Under the pieces are notes generated by a model. That model was not told the DNA's origin, searched no databases, and worked only from the letters and a program-made list of their open reading frames with translations. A stretch of DNA of 64,000 nt from Parerythrobacter_A sp963799315 (GTDB lineage: Bacteria > Pseudomonadota > Alphaproteobacteria > Sphingomonadales > Sphingomonadaceae), in NCBI GenBank assembly GCA_963799315.1, contig CAWCWP010000002.1:310001-374000 (forward strand). Reading direction: 5' to 3'. Position numbers and translations under genes: made by a program. Below, piece after piece: positions 44,379 through 54,073 of the stretch; within the stretch, counting starts at the first letter, position 1, and each line of letters begins with the position of its first letter.

Positions 44379-44900
44379 ATGATGCAGAAATACCGGATAG
44401 GGTTTGCTGCGCTTGCCTTCGCATTGGCTGCACCCGTCACAGCGCAGGATGCAGCCGACGAAACTGCCGTGCGGACGGCTGAAGCCGCCATTGCGGAAGG
44501 ACGCGCCGCTTACGATCCCGCACCACCCGAACCCGAATGCGGCGAAATCGAGGGTGATGCGATCGTAATCTGCGCGCCCGCGCCCGAAGACCCGGACAGA
44601 TATCGCCTGCGAAGCAAAGAGGCTGCCGAAGACGACTATGCGCGCCGCACCATGAACAAGGGTAACCCGCAAGGCCCCGATCCATGCGGTCCGATGTGCG
44701 GGATATTCAAAGGCGAACCGACCGCAGGCGGGTTTTGCGGCTTGAACCGTTGTCCGCCACCGCCCGCGATGCTCATCGACGTGACAGCCTTGCCGCAAGC
44801 GCCGCCGGGGTCCGATGCGGACCGTATCGCGCGCGGGCTGCCACCATTAGGCCGCGATGCGCCACGGCGCGAAGACCCGGCGCTGGTGCCTGCGGATTAG
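44379..44900 (+). CDS. Secreted Cys-rich protein of unknown function
   Basis: 173 residues from ATG 44379. The signal peptide (IGFAALAFALAAPVTAQ) is followed by an acidic, Pro-rich body with CGEIEGDAIVICAP and a cysteine cluster near the C-terminus (DPCGPMCGIFKG, GGFCGLNRCPPPP). The combination 'ECGEIEGDAIVICAP' occurs in other sphingomonad secreted proteins, but I know no function. It lies on the opposite strand between hom and glpX and its TAG overlaps the hom TAA within one TTAG. Confidence 0.75.
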   Translation: MMQKYRIGFAALAFALAAPVTAQDAADETAVRTAEAAIAEGRAAYDPAPPEPECGEIEGDAIVICAPAPEDPDRYRLRSKEAAEDDYARRTMNKGNPQGPDPCGPMCGIFKGEPTAGGFCGLNRCPPPPAMLIDVTALPQAPPGSDADRIARGLPPLGRDAPRREDPALVPAD

Positions 44901-46225
44901 TCCTCGATCAGCTGCATAACGAGCGGCGGTGCGGTCAGGCTGTCCGATTCGGCCAGTAGTTCCACCGCGCGGGCAACGCAGCGCTGCGGCCCGTCATGCG
45001 TCACCATCGCCACTAGCACTTCGCCGCCGTCGCTGGCGCGGCCATGCTGGATCAGGCTCTCGATGGACACGTCCGCATCGCGCATCGCCGCCGTCAGTTC
45101 CGCCAGCACGCCGGGCCGGTCCGCGACCGAGAAACGGATATAGGTCTGGCCCGTATGATGCCCCGCATCGGCCACCGGCAGCGTGTCCAGCGCATCGACC
45201 GGTATCGAAAAAGCCGGTCCCCGTTCGCCGCGCGCGATGTCGATCAGGTCTGCGACGACCGCGCTTGCCGTCGGCCCGTCGCCCGCGCCCGCACCCTGGA
45301 ACAGCAGCCGTCCGGAGAAATTGCCTTGCGCCACCACGGCATTGGTCGCGCCGGTGACATGCGCGAGCGGATGCGATTTGGGCACGAGACAGGGGCGCAC
45401 CTGCTGCAACAATGCGCGGTCTGTGCCGTCCTGCGACCGGTCGATTTCCGCCGTTCCTACCAGCCTGACGACATAGCCCAGCACGTCGGCCTGCGCGATG
45501 TCGGCGGCGCGCACCTGGCTGATGCCTTCGCAAGCGACATGGTCGAAATCGAGCGCGCTGCCGAAGGCGATGCTGGCCAGGATTGCCAGCTTGTGCGCGG
45601 CATCGACGCCTTCGATATCGAAGGTAGGATCGGCCTCGGCATATCCCAGCCGCTGCGCCTCGGCCAAGGTCGCGGTGAAGTCGGCTCCGGTGCTTTCCAT
45701 CGTCGACAGGATGTAATTCGCGGTGCCGTTCAGCACGCCATAGACGGTGTCGATGCCGTTGGCGGCGGCCCCTTCGCGCAGGCCCTTCACCACCGGAATG
45801 CCGCCCGCCACCGCCGCTTCGAACTTCAGCGCAACGCCTTCATCCTGCGCGATACGGGCCAGCTCCATGCCGTGATGAGCGATCATCGCCTTGTTGGCAG
45901 TGACGAAATGCTTGCCCGCATCCAGTGATTTGCGCGCCAGGGTCAGCGCCGGTCCATCCGCACCGCCGACCAGCTCGACCACGATATCCACATCCTTGCG
46001 CGCGGCCATCGCGGTCATGTCGTCTTCCCAGGCACAGGCGGACAGGTCCACGCCCCGGTCGCGCGTCCGGTCGCGTGCGCTCACCGCCGTCACCTCTATC
46101 GCCCGTCCCGCGCGCGCAGCGATCAGCGCCGCATTGGTATCGAGCAGGCGGATTACGCCCATGCCAACGGTGCCGAGACCGGCGATGGCGATCCGCAAGG
46201 GAGGGTGTTTTTCAGGAGATGTCAT
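44897..46225 (-). CDS. hom: Homoserine dehydrogenase
   Basis: 442 residues from ATG 46225. NAD(P)-binding IAIAGLGTVGMGVIRLL, VVELVGGADGPALTLARKSLDAGKHFVTANKAMIAHHG, the GVLNGTANYILSTM substrate motif, AYAEADPTFDIEGVDAAHKLAILA, and a C-terminal ACT domain (IRFSVADRPGVLAELTAAMRDADVSIES) for feedback control by threonine. It reduces aspartate semialdehyde to homoserine. The frame extends upstream to 46441, but MTSPEKHPPLRIAIAGLG is the sensible start. Confidence 0.95.
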   Translation of the reverse strand: MTSPEKHPPLRIAIAGLGTVGMGVIRLLDTNAALIAARAGRAIEVTAVSARDRTRDRGVDLSACAWEDDMTAMAARKDVDIVVELVGGADGPALTLARKSLDAGKHFVTANKAMIAHHGMELARIAQDEGVALKFEAAVAGGIPVVKGLREGAAANGIDTVYGVLNGTANYILSTMESTGADFTATLAEAQRLGYAEADPTFDIEGVDAAHKLAILASIAFGSALDFDHVACEGISQVRAADIAQADVLGYVVRLVGTAEIDRSQDGTDRALLQQVRPCLVPKSHPLAHVTGATNAVVAQGNFSGRLLFQGAGAGDGPTASAVVADLIDIARGERGPAFSIPVDALDTLPVADAGHHTGQTYIRFSVADRPGVLAELTAAMRDADVSIESLIQHGRASDGGEVLVAMVTHDGPQRCVARAVELLAESDSLTAPPLVMQLIED

Positions 46226-46284
46226 GGCGCGCTGGGTAGCGACGCATGGGCCGGAAGGGAATCCGCTTACGTATTCGCGGCGTA

Positions 46285-47157
46285 TTAGCTGGCGGACAGA
46301 CGCCGCGTGCGTGCACACGGCCCCAACTCCGTCTGCACGAAGCGGTAGTCTGCCGTTGCGCGCGCCCGGTCGGCTGGCGCGACCGAAAGATAGGCGTTTT
46401 CCGGCAGTTGCGCAGGCAGGAAGCAGGCGAGCCGGTACCATTCCAGCGTCTCGGGCTGTGGTGCGGTGGCGGACTGGTCAACGATCTCCGACCAGGAAAC
46501 ACCCCATTGCGCGGGCGCGCCTGGACGGCGGGTCACCGTGATGGAAGCAGGGGCGCCATCCTGCGTATCCAGAAACAGCTGCGTTTCCGATTCGCCCGTA
46601 ACCGTCCCTGCAATCGACAGCACGTCACGCACGCCAATGACCTGGGGCGGCGCGTCGGCGGCAACCGATTCGCGCAGGATATTGCGCACCCGTTGCTCCA
46701 GCGGTGCCGACCAGGCCAGCTGCGAATCAGGTGTGACAAGTTGCAGCGCGCCGGGCGAACCGGCCACCGGCTGCGCAAACAGCAGGACGGGCGTTTTCTT
46801 CAGTTTCGGTGCGCGCCCGCGCGCATCTCGCGGCAGATCGACGAGATAGCGCAGCGACTCGCCCAGCGGCGCCGACCCTGTCAGAAGAGCGACTGTTTCG
46901 GCTTCGACATAGAGCCGTGCCGTCGAAGCTGGGACACCGGGCGCACGTTCGGGGGATACTTCCGCCTGCTTGCGGACCGTGGCATGAACCACGAGGGTGG
47001 ACCGGTCTACCAATCCGGCCAGATCGGCATAGGTCGGGACCGCTTGCTCTTGAAGAAGGGCTGGCTGGGCTGCCGATTGCGTGGATAACACCACACTGGC
47101 GCAGAACAGGGCGGACGCGGCGAACAGCCGATGTCGGGAGTGGGCGAGGTGCATCAT
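46285..47157 (-). CDS. Secreted protein of unknown function
   Basis: 290 residues with a signal peptide (AASALFCASVVLSTQSAAQ). The mature part begins VPTYADLAGLVDRSTLVVHATVRKQAEV and has SLRYLVDLPRDARGRAPKLKKTPVLLFAQPV, which looks like a beta-rich domain. No known family comes to mind. It diverges from the tonB operon with a 387-base gap that contains inverted repeats, and lies 60 bases upstream of hom, so it may be co-transcribed with it. Confidence 0.75.
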   Translation of the reverse strand: MMHLAHSRHRLFAASALFCASVVLSTQSAAQPALLQEQAVPTYADLAGLVDRSTLVVHATVRKQAEVSPERAPGVPASTARLYVEAETVALLTGSAPLGESLRYLVDLPRDARGRAPKLKKTPVLLFAQPVAGSPGALQLVTPDSQLAWSAPLEQRVRNILRESVAADAPPQVIGVRDVLSIAGTVTGESETQLFLDTQDGAPASITVTRRPGAPAQWGVSWSEIVDQSATAPQPETLEWYRLACFLPAQLPENAYLSVAPADRARATADYRFVQTELGPCARTRRLSAS

Positions 47158-47300
47158 GCGTCTATCCTATCAAGCGCCCATGAATACCAGTCGAACATCA
47201 CGAACCCGCTGCACAGATCGGCATAGCAGGATTGTTGCGCAAACGGGGGTGGCAGCATTGCAGAAGGGCGGTTTTGCTGCACCGCAGCATCATTTTTGCC

Positions 47301-47345
47301 GACAAAGCGTTTGTCAGCCAAGGTACTGCGGGTTAAGACCTTGGC
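47301..47345. promoter_or_regulatory. Two adjacent inverted repeats upstream of the tonB operon
   Basis: GACAAAGCGTTTGTC (47301-47315) is a perfect 6-3-6 inverted repeat. GCCAAGGT (47317-47324) and ACCTTGGC (47338-47345) form a second perfect 8-base inverted repeat with a 13-base spacer. They lie in the 387-base divergent region between the 290-residue secreted protein (start 47157) and tonB (start 47545), which otherwise shows no gene. They could be operators for a dimeric regulator. Neither resembles a Fur box I know. Confidence 0.5.
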
Positions 47346-47544
47346 AAGGAACGGGGCCGGTCGCTGGTCTTGTTTCCTGTGATGAGGGTTCGGGGAATTG
47401 TCGTTTGACGATGGATGGGGCGCCCACATGCGCCCAGCCGCCCGGACCGACAAAGTTGGATTTTCGATACAGGCCGAGATGCCGGAATCGGGGATGAATT
47501 GCCGGGTCGCGATCCGGCGCTGAACGATGGAGTGATGCGACTGA

Positions 47545-48257
47545 ATGGCTTACGCTGATCAAGAGATGAGCGGTAACAGGATCATTGCCATAATTATTGT
47601 GGCACTGATCCATATTGCCGTCGGCTGGCTTCTGGTCACCGGCCTCGCTTACGAGGCTTTCCAGGAAGCGGTGAAGACTGTCACGACGGTTGACATCGAA
47701 GAGGAAGAACCGCCGGAGCCGGAAGAGACGCCGGAACCGCCGCCTGAGGATGTGCCCGATACGATGCCACCACCCATCGTGGCGCCTCCACCACCGATCA
47801 ATGTGGCAACGCGGCCACCGCCCGTGCGAACGCAGCGAGAATATACCGCCACGTTCTCCGCCTGCGCTGACTGCGCCGCCGCCCGGACCGCCTCCCGGTC
47901 CGCCGCCGCCCCCACCGCCGCCGCCCCCGCCACCTCCGCCGCCGCCTCCGCGTGTACAGCCGAAGGCTGCGACACCTTCCGGTAGAGGTGCGGGTAGCTG
48001 GGTCAGCGATAACGATTATCGTTCAAGCTGGATCAGACGCGAATATCAGGGTGTCGTCGGGTTCAGTGTCAATGTTGGCAGCTAATGGTCGTGTATCGAG
48101 TTGCCGTGTCACCCGCTCCAGCGGACATAGTGAACTGGACAATGCAACGTGTAACCTTGTCGAGCGCCGTGCCCGGTTCAATCCGGCGACGGACGGCAAC
48201 GGCCAACCGACGACTGGAACCTATTCGAACCAGTTCCAATGGCGCATACCCGAGTAA
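47545..48257 (+). CDS. tonB: Energy transducer TonB, two frameshifts
   Basis: From ATG 47545. One N-terminal anchor (IIAIIIVALIHIAVGWLLVTGLAY), an acidic Pro-Glu segment (EEEEPPEPEETPEPPPEDVP), then after a frame change near 47835 a run with about 17 consecutive prolines, and the C-terminal TonB domain (WIRREYQGVVGFSVNVG, then after an extra T near 48082 NGRVSSCRVTRSSGHSELDNATCNLVERRARFNPATD). About 237 codons. TonB spans the periplasm and energises outer-membrane transporters using the ExbB-ExbD motor encoded downstream. Confidence 0.9.
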
Positions 48258-48343
48258 CAAACACCATTGGCCATCCGGCGCGCACAGGGGCGCATCGGGT
48301 GGCCGGCCAAATACCAATTTCCCTTTGTTGAAAGGTCAACGCA

Positions 48344-49165
48344 ATGATTATCGAACTTCTGGCCGCGGGCGCTGCCCCGGAAAACAAATTCGGCTTCGTG
48401 CAAGCTATGGAAGAAGGGGGGCCTATCGCCTGGTCCATCCTCGCCGTGCTGGTCATCATGTCGATCGGCTCGTTCTACATCCTTATCACGAAGTATTTCG
48501 AGCAGAAGAAGGTGCTGAACCAGTACGAAGACGTGCGCAGCAGCTTCTGGCGCGCCAACACCCTGCGCGAAGGCAGCACCAAGCTGGAAAAGAACAGCGC
48601 ATGGCGCCAGCTCGTGGACGACGCGATGAAGGCCGAGGACGAGCATCGCAAGATGGACGATCTGGAAGCGCATGACTTCATGCACGGCTCGCTGACCCGT
48701 TCGGAATCGGCCATCAACGCCAAGCTGGCGGGTGGTCTTTCGTTCCTCGCATCGGTCGGGGCAACATCGCCCTTCATCGGTCTGCTCGGGACGGTTATCG
48801 GCATCTATCGCGCACTTATCAACATCGGCCTCGCCGGTTCGGCGTCGATCGACAAGGTTGCCGGTCCCGTGGGTGAAGCGCTCATCATGACCGCCATCGG
48901 CCTGCTGGTCGCCGTGCCCGCCGTGCTTGCCTATAACTGGCTGCAGAGCCGCAATCGCAAGATTGCAGCCATGCTCAGCGGTTTCTCGACCGATCTGCTC
49001 GCCAGCATCAACTCGAAGGGCACTGTTCGCCCGATGACGCAGGCTTCCACGCAGCAGGCTGGCCGGGTCGCCAAGACGGCACCTGCCACCAAGCCGACGA
49101 CGGCAACGAAGCCGGTCACGGCGACGAAGCCCGCGACGTCGACGACACCGCCCAAGAAGGTGTGA
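48344..49165 (+). CDS. exbB: ExbB/TolQ/MotA family proton channel
   Basis: 273 residues. The first helix (WSILAVLVIMSIGSFYILIT) and the paired helices of the MotA/TolQ/ExbB domain (LAGGLSFLASVGATSPFIGLLGTVIGIYRAL, GEALIMTAIGLLVAVPAVLAYNWL) are clear. The last 40 residues are a low-complexity tail of TKP/TATKP repeats. With ExbD it uses the proton gradient to drive TonB. The gene follows tonB by 87 bases, in the same operon. Confidence 0.94.
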   Translation: MIIELLAAGAAPENKFGFVQAMEEGGPIAWSILAVLVIMSIGSFYILITKYFEQKKVLNQYEDVRSSFWRANTLREGSTKLEKNSAWRQLVDDAMKAEDEHRKMDDLEAHDFMHGSLTRSESAINAKLAGGLSFLASVGATSPFIGLLGTVIGIYRALINIGLAGSASIDKVAGPVGEALIMTAIGLLVAVPAVLAYNWLQSRNRKIAAMLSGFSTDLLASINSKGTVRPMTQASTQQAGRVAKTAPATKPTTATKPVTATKPATSTTPPKKV

Positions 49166-49253
49166 GATACCGGCGGGGCTGCGCGCCATCAGGTGCGCGG
49201 CCCCGCGGCATCTAGACTGACCAAGTTCAAGCCAAGACAGGACCGAACACACT

Positions 49254-49797
49254 ATGGCTATTTCTGGCGGAGGCGGCGGGGCGGAAACCCCGATGTCGGA
49301 CATCAACACCACGCCGCTGGTGGATGTGATGCTCGTGCTGCTCATCATCTTCCTGATCGCGGTTCCGGTGGCCATCAAGCAGATCGAGGATCTCGAAGTG
49401 CCGATCCTCGAAACCATCGAGTCGGAAGACAAGGTCGAAAACCTGCTGCTGACGGTGACGACCACCGATAGCGAAGGCCGGTCGCCGACCAATGTCGATA
49501 CGGCGTTTTCGGGTGCGTCGCGCGATGGCGAATGCCGCATCTTCTTCGGCAACGTAACGCCGGTAGACTTCGCAGGAATTGTACGATCAGGCGTTCAAAC
49601 GCCTTGATGACATCGTGACACGCAACGGCGGACCCGAAGCGATCAAGGAAAACCCGGAATTGATTCCGCAGGTTCATATTCGTGCCGATATCGAGGCGCC
49701 GTGGCGCTGCGTTGCAGGTACGATCTACAACGTACAGGCGGCGGGCTATCCCACGGTTGGCTTCATTTCCAACCCGGTCGATCCCAATCCGGAATAA
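49254..49797 (+). CDS. exbD: ExbD/TolR biopolymer transport protein 1, one frameshift
   Basis: The N-terminal MSDINTTPLVDVMLVLLIIFLI has the single membrane helix with the conserved proton-carrying aspartate. The periplasmic domain continues to ECRIFFGNVTPVDFA, where an extra G near 49573 breaks the frame. It resumes as LYDQAFKRLDDIVTRNGGPEAIKENPELIPQVHIRADIEAPW and ends at 49797. About 180 residues. This is the first of two ExbD paralogs. Confidence 0.92.
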
Positions 49798-49877
49798 TCC
49801 CGGCGGCGTTCGCCAAGACTGAATTTCAACACGCGGTACACAGGCGAACATCGCCACCGCAACAGGAGTAAACCCTC

Positions 49878-50324
49878 ATGGCAATGTCAGGCGGCAGCGA
49901 CGACGGCTCCCCCATGATGGACATGAACACGACGCCGCTGATCGACGTCCTGCTCGTGCTTCTCATCATGTTCATCATCACCATCCCGGTGGCTACGCAC
50001 GCGGTGAATATCGACTTGCCGCAGCCTTCGCCCAATGATCCGCCGCCGGATCAGATCGATCCGATCAAAAACAAGATCGTGCTCACACAGGCCGAGACCA
50101 TTCTCTGGAACGGCACGCAGATCGATCAAAGCGAGCTGGTCCGTAATCTCCAGATCACCACGACGATCGTACCCGAGCCCGAACTTCAGTTCGAGCCGGA
50201 ACCCAATGCCAGCTACGACCTGTCGCTGCGCACGCTGAACATCATCAAGGCCAGCGGTGCGAGCAAGTTCGGCTTCGTCGGCAACGAGAAGTATCGCCAG
50301 TTCGGTTCCGCCGCAGCGCAGTAA
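49878..50324 (+). CDS. exbD: ExbD/TolR biopolymer transport protein 2
   Basis: 148 residues, intact. MDMNTTPLIDVLLVLLIMFIITIPV carries the conserved helix with its aspartate; the periplasmic part is short (NIIKASGASKFGFVGNEKY near the end). It is the second ExbD paralog of the cluster; sphingomonads and Xanthomonas often carry two, of which one may be specific for particular substrates. A strong terminator follows. Confidence 0.93.
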   Translation: MAMSGGSDDGSPMMDMNTTPLIDVLLVLLIMFIITIPVATHAVNIDLPQPSPNDPPPDQIDPIKNKIVLTQAETILWNGTQIDQSELVRNLQITTTIVPEPELQFEPEPNASYDLSLRTLNIIKASGASKFGFVGNEKYRQFGSAAAQ

Positions 50325-50348
50325 GCAAGACCCGCGACACGAAAATCC

Positions 50349-50380
50349 AAAAAGGGGCGGAGCAATCCGCCCCCTTTTTT
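50349..50380. terminator. Rho-independent terminator after the tonB-exb operon
   Basis: AAAAAGGGGCGGA (50349-50361) pairs with TCCGCCCC (50366-50373) and the following T run, with a GCAA loop; a TTTTTT tract ends it. The A run on the left would give a U tract on the minus strand, so it can also end transcription of the convergent helicase gene, whose stop is at 50390. Confidence 0.88.
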
Positions 50381-50389
50381 GTGCGTGGA

Positions 50390-52883
50390 TCAGCTGCCTT
50401 CCTCATCCTCGTGCGGCTCGACCCGCATTGCCGCTGATGCCAGACTTTCCGCTTCGAGCAATAATTCGTCGTCGATTGCGCCCGAGGGCGTACTCTCCCG
50501 CCCGATAACCACCATCACCGGCACCGCCAGCGGGCTGACCCGCTCCAGCTCGACATGCACCAGTTGCGCCTCTGCGCGGTCCAGCACGTTCGCCAAACGG
50601 CCCACATCGGTCATCCGCGTGCGCGCATCGGCCCAGGCCGCTTCCAGCAGCACATGGTCCGGCTCATGCTTGCGCAGCACATCGTAGATAAGGTCGGTGC
50701 TAAAGGTGACTTGCTTGCCCGTCTTGCGTCGTCCCGGCTGTTGCCGTTCGACCAGTCCGCCGATCACCGCGACCTCGCGGAAGGCGCGGCGCAACAGGTG
50801 CGAACTTTCAACCCATTCCACGAATTCGTCGGTCAGGATGTCGGGCGACAGCAGCGGCAGCGGATCGCGCACCGGCTTCAGGCCCCATACCGCCAGCGAA
50901 TAATCGTTCGCCACGAAGCCGCCGGGTTGCAGCCCCCGGTCCTCCATCCGCCGCGTTATCAGCATGCCCAGCGACTGGTTCGCGTTCCACCCCTCGAAGG
51001 TGTAATACACGCTGTAATGCCGCTCGGCGCGCGGGAAGCTTTCGACCAGCAGCGTGCCGGGTCGCGGTAATTCGCTGCGATAATCCTGCACTTCCAGCCA
51101 TTCGCGCACATCGTCCGGGAACCGCGCCCAGCCCGCCCGGTCCGCCAGCATCGCCCGCACCCGCTCGGCCAGATGCGTGGTCAGCGGCATCCGCGCCCCG
51201 CCATAGGACGGGATCATCGCCGACTTCTTGGAGGCGCGGACAATCACCTCCATGTCCTTCACCTTCTCCACCTCAAGGCTCTGCCCGGCAAAGGCGAAGG
51301 TGTCGCCGGGGCTGAGCGAAGCGGCGAAGCGTTCCTCGACCCGCCCCAGCTGGCGGCCATTGGCGAACCGGACCGTCAGCATCTCTCCGTCTAGGATAAT
51401 GCCCGCATTCAGGCGATGGCGCGCGGCGTGTTCGGGATGCGCCAGCCGCCATGTCGCCGTGCCGTCCTTCGCCACCTCGCGCACGATGCGCTTGAACCGG
51501 TCATAGGCTTTCAGCGCATAGCCGCCATTGGACACGAAACCCAGCACGCGCGCCCACACCGCCTCGTCCACCCAGGCATAGGCGAGCGAGGACCGTATCT
51601 CGGCCAGCAATGCCGCTTCCCCGAACGGTTCGGCGCAGGCGCAGGCCATCACATGCTGCGCCAGCACGTCCAGCCCGCCGGGACGGAAATCCTCGCCGTC
51701 GCGCTGGCCTTCGTTGACGGCATCGACGCGCGGCAGTCGCTTCGAGAAATTCGAAACGGTTGCCCGGCACCAGCACGGCGCGACTGCGCTGGTCGAGCCG
51801 GTGGTTGGCGCGCCCGATCCTCTGCAACAGGCGGCTGGAGCCTTTCGGTGCGCCCATCTGCACCACGCAATCGACATCGCCCCAGTCGACGCCGAGGTCG
51901 AGGCTGCTGGTCGCCACCAGCGCGCGCAGATCGCCGCGCGCCATTGCCCCTTCGACCTTGCGCCGCGCCTCCTTGCTGAGCGAGCCGTGATGTACGCCGA
52001 TGGGCAGCACGTCCTCGTTCACATCCCACAGGTTCTGGAAGGTGTACTCGGCGAGGAAGCGCGTGTTGGTGAAGATCAGCGTCAGCTGGTTGCGCTGGAT
52101 CAGCTCCATCAGCTGCGGGATCGCCCAGGTCGCGGCATGGCCGCCCCACGGCACGCGCTCTTCTTCCGGCAGCAGGATCTGCACATCGGGGTCCGCGCCC
52201 TGTTCGCCCTCGACCAGCGCCACCGTGTCGATATCGCCCCACGGCGCCAGCCATTCGCGATAGGCTTCGGGGTCCGCCACCGTCGCACTCAGCGCCGCGC
52301 GGCGCATGTCCGGCGCCAGCGCCTGCAAGCGGGATAGCGCCAGCGCCAGCAGATCGCCGCGCTTGCCGGTGGCAAAGGCGTGTACCTCGTCGATGATGAC
52401 GCGTTTCAGGCCTGCGAACAGATCCGCCGCATCGGGATAGCTGAGCAGCAGCGACAGCGACTCCGGCGTGGTCAGCAGGACATGCGGCGGCTTGCTGCGC
52501 TGGCGTCTCTTGCGGTCGGACGGGGTATCGCCACTGCGGGTTTCGACGCGGAGCGGCAGGCCCATCTCTTCGACCGGAATGGTCAGGTTGCGATGAACGT
52601 CATGCGCCAGCGCCTTCAGCGGCGAGACGTAGAGCGTGTGCAGCGTGTCGGGCGGCTTGGTGTCGCCCCCGTCCTTGGCGAACCGCGAGGGGCAGAAGTC
52701 GGCCAGCGTCGGGATGAACCCCGCCAGCGTCTTGCCCGCGCCGGTATCCGCCACCAGCATCGCGTGCCGTCCGGCCTGCGCTGCGGCGAACATGCCATGC
52801 TGATGCGACCGGATCCGCCAGTCGCGCCCCTCGAACCATGCGGTGATCTCCGGCGGGATCGTGCCTGCGGTCGGGTCCGCCAC
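50390..52883 (-). CDS. Ligase-associated DEXH-box helicase (Lhr family), one frameshift
   Basis: About 830 residues from a GTG at 52883. Helicase motifs: VADTGAGKTLAGF (Walker A), SPLKALAHDV (Ia), LTTPESLSLLL, VIIDEVHAF (DEXH), ALSATVADP (III), IFTNTRFLAEY, VATSSLDLGVDWGDVD and QRIGRANH (VI). A frame change near 51745, between GNRFEFLE and the winged-helix region, separates the halves. The C-terminal part (AMIPSYGGARMPLTTHLAERVR) matches the ligase-associated Lhr-core family. The usual partners (an ATP-dependent ligase and a metallophosphoesterase) are not in the window; at the 5' side there is only the 33-base element and a broken gene. Confidence 0.9.
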
Positions 52884-52906
52884 GATCAGCGCGACACCGC
52901 GGAAAG

Positions 52907-52939
52907 CGGAGACATGGACCGGGTGTTACACTGTCCAGG
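52907..52939 (-). promoter_or_regulatory. 33-base element upstream of the lhr gene (second copy)
   Basis: Reads CCTGGACAGTGTAACACCCG then GTCCATGTCTCCG on the minus strand, identical to 13893-13925 in 32 of 33 positions, and ends 23 bases before the start codon. Both copies are at the same orientation and nearly the same distance from a gene start, which argues for a function in transcription or translation rather than a random repeat. Confidence 0.6.
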
Positions 52940-53142
52940 GCCGAAAAATTGTTGAGCAAACCGCACGTCACGTCGCGAGGACGCGCATGAAACGGTATGG
53001 AGATGCCAGACGAATCGCATGATGTTCCATGCATGGCCGTCACCAAAGCACAAAACCGGCTGTAGGACAGGTTCAACGGATGGCAACAGCTACGCTAAAG
53101 CTCGCCGGTCGCGTCCTCGCATCGACCTTTGGCCATTTCGAT

Positions 53143-54042
53143 TCAGAGATCCAGCATCAGAGACATATCATCGTCAGAATTAGACCAGGCTACTGAAAGT
53201 TCCGCATCCGACATCCCGCTGATCTGCCTCAGCCGTGCGCGTTCTGCCATCGTCAAAGTCTGCCTATGCGGATTCCGCCAGCAGGTCGGCTGTGACCTGT
53301 TCAATGATGCGCGATCATGGTCAATCGACCTGCTCCATAATCAGCGGCATGGCTGTCCATCGACGCGCCGATGATGCGCGGATCGCTGGACATGGCGAAC
53401 GATTTGTCGCGCGCAAACGAGCTGCCGCTCGGGGTCAGGAAGAACGCTTCGATATCGTTCAGTTCGGTTCCGTCGAATAGATCGATAGGCATCGGCAAGT
53501 CGCCTTCGCATAGGCGGGCTCCAGCGCGTCCATCATGCCGCACATCATCACCGTTCAGCTATGATCGGCTATGATCGCATTGCGCTGCTGATATGCCGGG
53601 TCGAGGATCGACCATCGATCTCGCGCGCTTCGGCCTCGCCTAACTCCGTTGCACCGTCGAACGGGCCGAACTTTTGCATCACCTGCGTTGTCGGCGTGTT
53701 AGCCAACTGTTCAAGCAGGCCGAGGAACTTGTCGAACATGCCACCCATCATCTCGCCCAGCGTGACCTTCGGGCACGATCAGGCCGACGATGCGGCGAGT
53801 TTGCGGCAGCCGCGTCGTATCTGGTTCGGTGCGCAAGCGGCTCGACCGGGAACATATCGCGCAACGCGGACATTGCGGACTTCGATCTCAGCCGTATCGG
53901 CGTTTCCGGCGGCGTCCGGTGCGCCGACAACCGGCGTTCGATAGAGGCATTCCGTGATACGCCGGTTTCGGCATGCATCCTGCGCGGCAACGAAGCAGCG
54001 GGGCACAGCAGCGCGCCAGCCGAGCATGAAAACAGTCTTCAT
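53143..54042 (-). pseudogene. DUF2059-like secreted protein, heavily frameshifted
   Basis: Fragments in successive frames on the minus strand make sense in order: a start MKTVFMLGW at 54042 with a QDACR signal-peptide end, ALRDMFPVEPLA, MMGGMFDKFLGLLEQLANTPTTQV, ELGEAEAREIDG, LNDIEAFFLTPSGSSFARDKSFAMSSDPRIIGASM, and an end MAERARLRQISGMSDAELSVAWS...SLMLDL at 53145-53143. This is the pattern of sphingomonad DUF2059 proteins. More frame changes occur than I can place exactly. It could be a true pseudogene or a badly sequenced gene. The region 52940-53142 has no gene. Confidence 0.6.
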
Positions 54043-54073
54043 CGTTCCGAGATCCATCGTGTATCTCGCACGT

